Origin: Gonapodya sp. JEL0774
Taxonomy: Eukaryota > Monoblepharomycota > Monoblepharidomycetes > Monoblepharidales > Gonapodyaceae
Assembly: GCA_027604505.1 (NCBI GenBank)
Contig: JADIIX010000008.1
Coordinates: 223,362-287,361, forward strand
Length of the DNA: 64,000 bases
Reading direction: 5' to 3'
Shown here: in pieces, positions 56,801 to 64,000 of the stretch
How positions within the stretch are numbered: the first letter of the stretch is position 1
Layout: each line of letters opens with the position of its first letter
Made by a program: the position numbers and the translations under genes
Notes under the pieces: model-generated
The model's database searches: none
The model's input: the letters and a program-made list of their open reading frames with translations, nothing else
Told to the model about the DNA's origin: nothing

Positions 56801-58233
56801 AATGATATGGGCGCGGAATTGGAGGAGGGATCCATGGTAGAAGAGTTGAAGAGCTTGATGTGGGCAGAGAGCACCACATCTACTGCATTTCGACCCATTC
56901 TCGCGGATCGTGGTAAAGACGGATCACACGCGACAATTGCGCAAGTCTCCGCATCGCTTAGTCTTCCCTGATCAACTAACCCTTGAAGGACTTTAAACCA
57001 CTCGTCGGAATCATGACGATCGAGTGACAATTGTGAGGTGGGAAAAATTTGTTGAAGCGCATGTAGGACAAGACGCGGAGTGTTTGGTGCTTGAAATGCG
57101 AGTCGAGCGATCCCAGGGACGAGATATGAAGGAACTATTGATGGTGTGATCAGGTTTTGTGCGAGATCGAGAGGTGCTTCGGAGAGGATCCGCGCAACAG
57201 TGTGGGACAACAACTTGGGATGGGGTCCGAGGGCGAGGAGGAGATCGGATAGAGCAGACATGGACACAGAGAGAACAGAGCGCACATCACTGGCCTGAGC
57301 GGCATGGTCGGACGTGCTTTGAACATCCGAATATTCTTCGGAAACAAGTCCCGCGGCAACCGCCCCAGACAGGTCAGCCCATAGTTTAATTGAAAGTTCT
57401 TGTGTGGAACGTCGAGCGGCAGAAGAAAGTGAAGCACAAGCTGCCGCGTAGTCGGAGCGGGCGCAGAGGGAGCTCGTTTGGGCATGCAGCTGGTCGAAAA
57501 AGCGAAGAGATACTGGGGAATCGCCGCGCGGTTTCACCCCTGATAATCCGTCAGTTTCTGATCCACCATGGATGGTAGAATAATGCTGAGATGCAGATAT
57601 TTCTGTTGCAGGTGATCGGAGTCTCGGCTTAGGGTTCATCTCCCTGTTCGCCGCGGGTTCCGTGTACGGAAGTCCTGTTCCTCCTGCGCCGGGCCACAAG
57701 GTCCTCCGTTCCAAGAGATCCCCATCAGCGTTCGAGACAGAAGGGGTCTCTTGCAAAGTGAGAGGTGGTGGTGGTGGAAGGGAAGGAGGATCTTGAAGTC
57801 ACAAGAAACGAATAAATTTGAGATTTCAAGGGGACTGCTGCGTGAGCTTGCACGTACTTTGTGCGCGAGAAGGCGTTTGAGGAATTTTTGATGGCTGAGT
57901 TTGCGATTCGATCGTTGCTGCTGAATCTGATTGAGTGGAGCGTTCCACCGGTGGTCGTGTCCGAACAGTTCTCGCCGAAGAAGCTGTCATTCGTTCCACT
58001 CTCTTTAGCCGTGTCCCGCATGTTGCAGTTGCCCGCGCCATTGCTGCTACGGGAGTGACTGAGGTCACAGGACGCGGCAGCACTCCTCGGCATACAATAA
58101 CTGGACTCCCACACCTTGACACGTCTGCTCGAGCCAGAGCAGTCACGCGCGACACCCAGTTATCGTTATACAGCAGAAATACGGGTGCGCCCGAGGCGGT
58201 AGCAACCGTTCGCCCGCTTCGCGTAGCCTGCAT
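53845..58233 (-). CDS. Mitochondrial PPR/TPR-like helical-repeat protein
   Basis: Large helical-repeat protein of 1,440 residues from two exons (57858-58233 and 53845-57791; 66-nt intron, exact phase). The N-terminus from 58233 is rich in Arg, Ala, Ser and Thr with no acidic residues for the first 20 (MQATRSGRTVATASGAPVFL), typical of a mitochondrial presequence. The middle has pentatricopeptide-like helix pairs: IEAVLVGAYVRMGDASLAEQ, IHCLIKAYFRAGEPNEAARI, TFARLCFGAGDFAAGFEAI and YHALVAVLVSRGRWEDAIEL. An acidic insertion (DDDESEDGVIYEG) separates these from a helical C-terminal part. PPR proteins bind organellar RNA, so a role in mitochondrial mRNA processing or translation is likely but inferred. 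Motifs are degenerate and the number is not counted. The 3' end converges on UPF0658 copy 2, only 162 nt away. Confidence 0.75.
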
Positions 58234-61095
58234 TCTGATATCGGGACCGATTGTGACGAACGATCAGGAGTCTCGTTCGCCGACCAGACAACGGAAAAGA
58301 TGAATTCCTCCTGTGTACTTTGAGTTTCCGAGCTATTAAACGAAAAGCGAAATCCCCCGTTGAATGACGGAGAAGTGAATTATCTCTGAACAAGAAACTG
58401 TCCGACTTGCCTCCTGCCCTCACGCCCCCCCCGAAAACAGTTTGCCCTGATTTGGTGTCTTCTTACTCTAACTGCGAATCGGCTGCGTCACTCCCGAATT
58501 CACCGATCGATGTTTTTCGAAATGTAAGGGGAACACTGAAGCAGTGCGGTAATTCCGTCTTCGAAATCCATTTCAAAACTTCCCCTGCCCATATTTCCTG
58601 CAAAATCGACGCCGATCGCCCTGAAAATCACCTTACCTCTGAACAGGAGTCTCGACATCGGGTCCCGGCTCCCCTCGTCCAACGGTTCTGGATTCGTTCA
58701 GAGGAGGTCGTATTCTACTCCGTCAACGACCTATCATCAGCACCTGAGACCGTCTATAAGTCTCGTATAAGTTAATGAAGACTGTGAAAGGAGTTCGGGA
58801 TCTCACCATTTCCACGACATGTGTGGTGTTGAAAAGGGAGTTTGCGAATCACACAATCATTTGGAGCGTTTGCGTGTACGGGTAATTGGAGCGCAATTCT
58901 AGTTAGTTCGTCCTCCTTTTTCGCTATTTGGCTGCTTCAATTTGGTGCTGAACTTTGCGGGGCTCGATCGACTGGCATGACTTTCGGTCCCATCTTCAAA
59001 TGAACAAGTCGCAATCCCTCGTCGCAGAGTGAACTTCAACGGGAGCTTTGAACAAGGAGCCGGAAAATGAATCTGGACCTCCTCCTCTCCCATCAGCAAT
59101 CCCCAACCTCCAGTCGCCTTTCTGGACATCAGTTTCGTCTGTCACCGGTAACGCATAGCGTTGTCATCCTCCCTTGTTACCCTTTTGCCTGTGTGCACGT
59201 CATCAATGAGTACATGCCATGATGTGTTGTTCATGCGGTGAAGAGGAACTGCGAAGATGTGACGGAGTTCGGGCATGCCTGGAACGATTGTACAAATCAC
59301 AGTGGGTTCAGGAAAGTGACAAAGGATGTAAATGAAAAGAGAGGTGAGTTAATGATTGCGCTCCACTTTGATGATTAAAGTTGCGTTACAACTTGGGCAG
59401 AGGTCTAATGGCAACCGTTACTAATCTCGCACATCACCTCAAAGAATGTTGAGAGGAGGATAGGTGCATTAGAGACCGTCAACTTGGAATAATGGGTTCT
59501 TTACTCGGGGATCACCTACTCTCACACATCGTCACCACCCGTTGCCCCTTATCGTCACTAAAAGTTATCCGACGCACCTCGCCTTCAGCAATACCGATCA
59601 CGCCAACCCGTTCGACGGATCGACCACTGCTAGGTCCGACTGGTTGAGGGGGATCCCAGCAATTGCGGCGACACAGTGCCGACCAGCAGGAACACGGCTT
59701 GGAGGTACTGAGGAAGGTGAGCATACTCGAAGCTTCCGTGGCGCGGCGGGAGGATCGGAACTCAGGGGAGAGCGGTCACAGAGGGTGAATGCCCAACTGG
59801 GTCCAGCAGGAAGGGATGCCTGCTAGCATGCGGTTGGTAGATGCACGATTTGCAACATCTTTTAGCCGTGGGACTCGTCTTGCCCTGCTTCTCGAACGTG
59901 GCGCCGCCGCTACCACTCGTCGCACTCGTCTTCGTCCCTGCCCAATTGGCTCGTCGTGAATGGAGACGGAGAGGGAGAAAGAGGACGTAAAAGGAGAAGA
60001 GGAGACGGAGAGAGGATATGAGACTGGGAACATCGTGATGTGAGTGTGATGGTGTTGTGGAGCGGAAGTTGACAGTGAGTGTAGTGCTGATGTCGACTCT
60101 GCAGGGGTTCAAAGACAGGCGAACTCGCACTCCCCTTCAATAAAACGTACGCTGCATGACGCTGGACAAATGAGCGGAGACACAGCAGTGCAAGCATGGT
60201 CGACGGCCCATTATGGTGGCTGTATGAACGTGGCGGAGTCAGAGTGGAGTCGCAGGACAGAACGGGAACGGGACGGCGAAAAGAAACCACCGGGGGATAT
60301 TTGGAACAGGGAGCTCCAAGAACAAGCGACACCATGATTCGCGTCTGTCAAAAAGGTAGGCCCCCATCATGAGAGATGAGTCGCTGGCTCTTGTTCCGAA
60401 AGGGGCAAGGAACGCGCGCCTCAGTACCAGTGTTCTACGGGACGGGATTTGTCTGATCAGGAGTGGGCGAGCGTGTGACGAACATGGGAACTCGGACATA
60501 TGGAACGCGGCTGGGGATGCAGGTAAGTTCAAAAAACAAATTACATATTAGATCTAATTTTGGATTCTTTGAGCTGAAAGATGGACAGCACAGCACTCTT
60601 GATGACACCCAGTTGTTGCCCTGTTGGCACATTATCTTTGTCAGTTGCAGTAGAGTTTGTAATCAAAATTAGGGGTCACAAGAAATTTTTTTCGCTTCGG
60701 GCGAATCAAAATCGGACCGGTGGTCCAAATATGTGAATACTGCCGTGGCGAGTCCCCAAAGCTCATTAGTGGCACGCTCCTGACCAACACCATGCTTGCC
60801 ATCGTCTTCCCCCTTTGCGATCAAAATAAATTGGTCTTGTCACCACAGCATTTCCTACTCAAAACGAATCTCTGGTTCCAAAATGACAAGAAAGAATAAT
60901 CTCCTTCCTCCCAATAAGTTCCGAAAAACTTTGCACCGCAAGACACCACCACAAATTGAAAAATGTGTAGCACAGTGCGCGCTGGATGAGAAGGAAGCCT
61001 CGTTGTCTCATCATGCAGATTTGTTGGGGGATGATGACAGGGCCGCCACTTTTGTCTCTGTGTGGGTGGCCCATCTTCTCGATGGACTCAGTGCA
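58234..61095. other. 2.9-kb stretch without a recognised gene
   Basis: Both strands hold only medium frames: plus 58407-58775 (122 codons), minus 58899-59129, minus 59512-59724 (ends GEVRRITFSDDKGQRVVTMC) and minus 59910-60335. None resembles a known family and I could not link them by convincing splice sites. The plus frame before 61096 stays open back to 60796 and could extend the SH3 gene. This may include a rapidly evolving or intron-rich gene that I cannot resolve. Confidence 0.35.
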
Positions 61096-63228
61096 ATGAG
61101 CAGTGACAAGACGGGATCCAATCCGTCAAAAGTAACGCCGATAGGAGATGGCACTGGACAGGCACTCGCGTCGTTGACACAAGTGACGCAGCCGACTTCG
61201 TCCGGGCCACCGTCCATCCGAATGTCTACAACCATCACAACCATTCTACCATCCTCTGCATTTCTCTCTCCCTCGCCCTCTGTCTTTCCTCCTCCTCCAG
61301 ATATGGCACAATCAGCATCCTCAGGAATACAACTTTCCGGGGGAGCATGGGCCGGACTTGGTGCTGGTGCATTTGTGGTCATCTCTGCGCTTATGATGGT
61401 TTCCATATATTTTTGGAGAGCCAATGATAAGCTCAGGAGGGATATGGCAGAGTTAAAAGGGAGGATACCCGAATCTCCAAGTACTTCGGGAGCAGCCAGG
61501 GCTTTGCAGTCGTCTCCAGAAACAACATTCTCGAATGAGCAGGTGCGTTTCAAAGGAGCAGGAGGGACGAAGTGGCTCCTCAGAAACTCAATCGTTCCTT
61601 CCTCACACTTCCTTAGTTATATTACCCCCAACAACTCGTCCCTGGAGGCAGCACGGCTTCTTCGGAATACTCATCTGGCGGCGCTTTTGAAGTCAACAAA
61701 CCGTTCACTGCCGTCAACGAATATCGCTCGAAAGGTCCTGACGAGTTGGACGTCCGCATTGGTGACGAGATCATGGTGGAAGGGGTGAGTGCCACTGTAG
61801 TTTTGCGAACAGAGTGAGCAATACTTGGAGTGCTTGGTCACACGGCAAGCAATTTGAAAGCACTTCCTGTGGTGAAGCGGAACTATGTCGGTATATGACC
61901 TATTTTGAGGGAGGTGCAACTGGAATGGGCTGCCACCGGTTGTTCATGTTTGAGCTTGGCGATTGCCTTGCTGAGCGATGGCGATTCGGCTGGTGAAAGA
62001 AATACTACTTATGCCGAATGTGACGTCCTGAGGCGTCGCTTCCTAACAAGTTCTGAACTGGTTTCGTTCATGTAGGTTTTCCCCGACGGCTGGGCGTTCG
62101 GTCGCAATCCCACTACCGGTGCTCAAGGAGTTCTTCCTCTCATCATTCTCGAGGGAGCTGAATACGTTATGCCCAATTTACCTGCTGGCACTCCTCCACG
62201 CACCATGTCCAAGTCCCTCTCCTTGCCTGCTTCGCACATTATGAGATCACGACCAGTTGTATCGAGTCCCACTCCAATGAGTTCTTCCAATATTTTTGGA
62301 ACTTTGTCGGGCTCAGCGTTCCTATCAGGTTTTTGGCGAGGCCAGCAGGCTCAAGCTCCAGTTTCGAATCCTGACATTTTCACCACAAGTGGTCAGCCAT
62401 TTCCTCTGCCGCCCAGTGGCCCCGGTCGACCAGTAGTTTTGCCGGGTACTGTGTACATCCCCGCGGGAGGCTCCTTTATGCCCCCTGCAGGCAGCAGGTT
62501 GATGGGCGAAACGGTGTTGGTGGATTCAACGAAGTTGAAACCGCACCAACCGGCAACCACCGAGTCCGCAGTTCGCGACATGCAAGCCCACACCTTTGCC
62601 TCTCTTGACACCTCCACCACCCTTTCATCCACCTTACCCCAAGTACGAATCTCTTCTCCTAGCCGTGAACCACCACCACCACCCCTCACGGACATGATGA
62701 GTGTTCCGCCCACCTCGTTCCCTCCAAAGGATCAGCAGGACTCTTTGGGATCTCCCTACTGGCCTTCGCGGAGAGCTGAATCGGGAAAGGTGGGAGGACC
62801 TGAGATGGAATATTCTTTCGTCTTCGGAGCAAGTAGAAGACTGTTTCCAGGTACGTGTTTCAGCTAAATTGGAGTTTTAGGCAGCCGAAGGGCTCTACCG
62901 TTCTTTGTACTCATAAATCACTGTTGATACCACAGACTTGGACAATCTCGCCACGACTGCCCCGCATCGCGACTACCTTGAACTGGGGGGCTCTCCAAAT
63001 GAGACATCTCTCATAGTGTCAAAAATTTTCGTGGCTCTTTATGCATATACACCCGTGGAATCCGATGAACTGAAACTGGAACCCGGGGACCGCGTGTTTG
63101 TGCTCAGGGTAAATTGGGATGGATGGGCAGAGGGTTGGAAGGCGGTGGAGGGCGAAGAACGGGAAGAGGGCCAGCAAACATTTGTGTTTCCATTGGGAGC
63201 TTTGGATCTCGCGAGTGGTGGAGAGTAA
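61096..63228 (+). CDS. Transmembrane protein with two SH3 domains
   Basis: Membrane-anchored adaptor of about 560 residues. Four exons (61096-61542, 61617-61784, 62076-62850, 62936-63228) total 1,683 nt and stay in frame. The N-terminus is Ser/Thr/Pro-rich and followed by one helix (AWAGLGAGAFVVISALMMVS, about residue 83) and a basic stop-transfer. SH3-1 is split by an intron: FTAVNEYRSKGPDELDVRIG then VFPDGWAFGRNPTTGAQGVL with PLIIL. A long Pro/Ser-rich linker follows, with possible SH3 ligands (PPPPLTDMMSVPPTSFPP). SH3-2 at the C-terminus is IFVALYAYTPVESDELKLEP then WDGWAEG and FPLGALDL. The layout resembles fungal Fus1/Sho1-type surface adaptors in polarity or MAP-kinase signalling; orthology is not claimed. 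The start could be as far up as 60796. Confidence 0.75.
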
Positions 63229-64000
63229 CCCTTTTTTGGTCAGAGCACTCACTGACTTGTAGCATCATTGCATCGGACAATTTCGCCAGACTATCGTTGA
63301 TTTCTCGTCATTGTTGTTACATATTTTCAATGATAGTTTGCTCAGAATGAGCAATATTCCCCGTGTGCCATTTTTAGGATCAAACGGTTTAGCCGGCCTC
63401 TAATTAAGGTTTTCGTCATCGTTCTCATTGTCTAGCCACTGTAGACTATCGAATAATATTGCGATACGAATCGTCACATAAGCATCTTTCAAATTGCACT
63501 CGTGAGCGTCAGAGTTGATTCTATATGTCAGGAGACGACGTTATTGAGTTTCGCTCCCAAAGGCTCCTGGCCACTCCCAGCGCCTTCAGCTCCGCTCTGT
63601 AAGTTCGAGCATCGATTTGAGGAAATTTCGCATCGAATTTACGGGCTTTTAGGACCTTTCAGTCCTTGTTCTCGAGAAACGATGGTCGCCTTCGACAATT
63701 TATTGAAGGTAGTGCGTGGCGCTTGCGTGTCAATTAAGGGTGTCGGGGGTTGAAGAAGAATTTCTCGAGGTGGGTGATGTTGTGTGACACGACACCCAGA
63801 GTGTTGGAGCAGGCCAGAAGAACCTAGAACTACGTATGAGGTAGTAGAACTAGTACCACAACGACGAATACACTTTTTTGCCCCTTCTGGGCGTTCGATT
63901 TGTAGGCGCAAAAGAAGTTTAGACAAAGAACACGTAATCACTTTCAACAAGCACGCGTAGCTCGTGGCGACTCCCTCAGGACGTTTCCCGAGTGAAAGAG
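63229..64000. other. 3' flank, no recognised gene
   Basis: About 770 nt to the window edge. It holds the SH3 gene 3' UTR and short frames on both strands with no recognisable protein. A gene could begin just outside. Confidence 0.4.

Overview
The window is eukaryotic nuclear DNA from a flagellated fungus, most likely a chytrid-type zoosporic fungus. Genes are close together on both strands and are cut by many short introns (about 50-130 nt, mostly GTGAGT/GTAAGT donors and YAG acceptors). Several proteins have a fungal look (UPF0658 Golgi protein, MFS exporter, stomatin). A complete axonemal inner-arm dynein heavy chain points to a motile flagellum, which most fungi have lost. The species cannot be named from the sequence alone. 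No CRISPR array, operon, rRNA, recognisable tRNA or transposon was seen. Gene models below were joined by eye from reading frames and splice phases, so exon edges not given explicitly are approximate.

Layout. 1-10 kb: the 3' end of an MFS transporter, a TANGO2/NRDE protein, a stomatin on the minus strand interrupted by an assembly gap, a TMEM135-like membrane protein, and a ketopantoate-reductase-like protein. 10-17 kb: one very large minus-strand gene whose product has a disordered N-terminus, an acidic run, a PH domain and about 1,400 residues of coiled coil. 18-23 kb: two paralogous multi-pass membrane proteins (VC0807-like) with the general transcription factor TFIIB between them. 23.6-26.5 kb: a GC-rich mitochondrial HtrA2-like protease with a minisatellite in its first intron. 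27-31 kb: a small MYND-finger protein and a single-pass membrane protein with a long Ser/Pro-rich tail. 31.3-47 kb: the axonemal dynein heavy chain. 47.3-49.2 kb: a secreted histidine acid phosphatase-like protein that lacks the usual HD motif. 49.4-53.7 kb: a head-to-head pair of UPF0658 Golgi membrane proteins. 53.8-58.2 kb: a 1,440-residue mitochondrial PPR-like protein. 58.2-61.1 kb: no recognised gene. 61-63.2 kb: a transmembrane protein with two SH3 domains.

How the genes relate. They are not an obvious pathway cluster. Four products have a probable mitochondrial or membrane-lipid theme (TANGO2, TMEM135-like, HtrA2-like, PPR-like) and two loci are local duplications (VC0807-like and UPF0658). 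I found no convincing new multi-gene system. The strongest points for follow-up are the divergent phosphatase active site, the CxC zinc-ribbon spacing in TFIIB, the giant PH-coiled-coil protein, the divergent UPF0658 pair, and introns that cut two dynein Walker A motifs.
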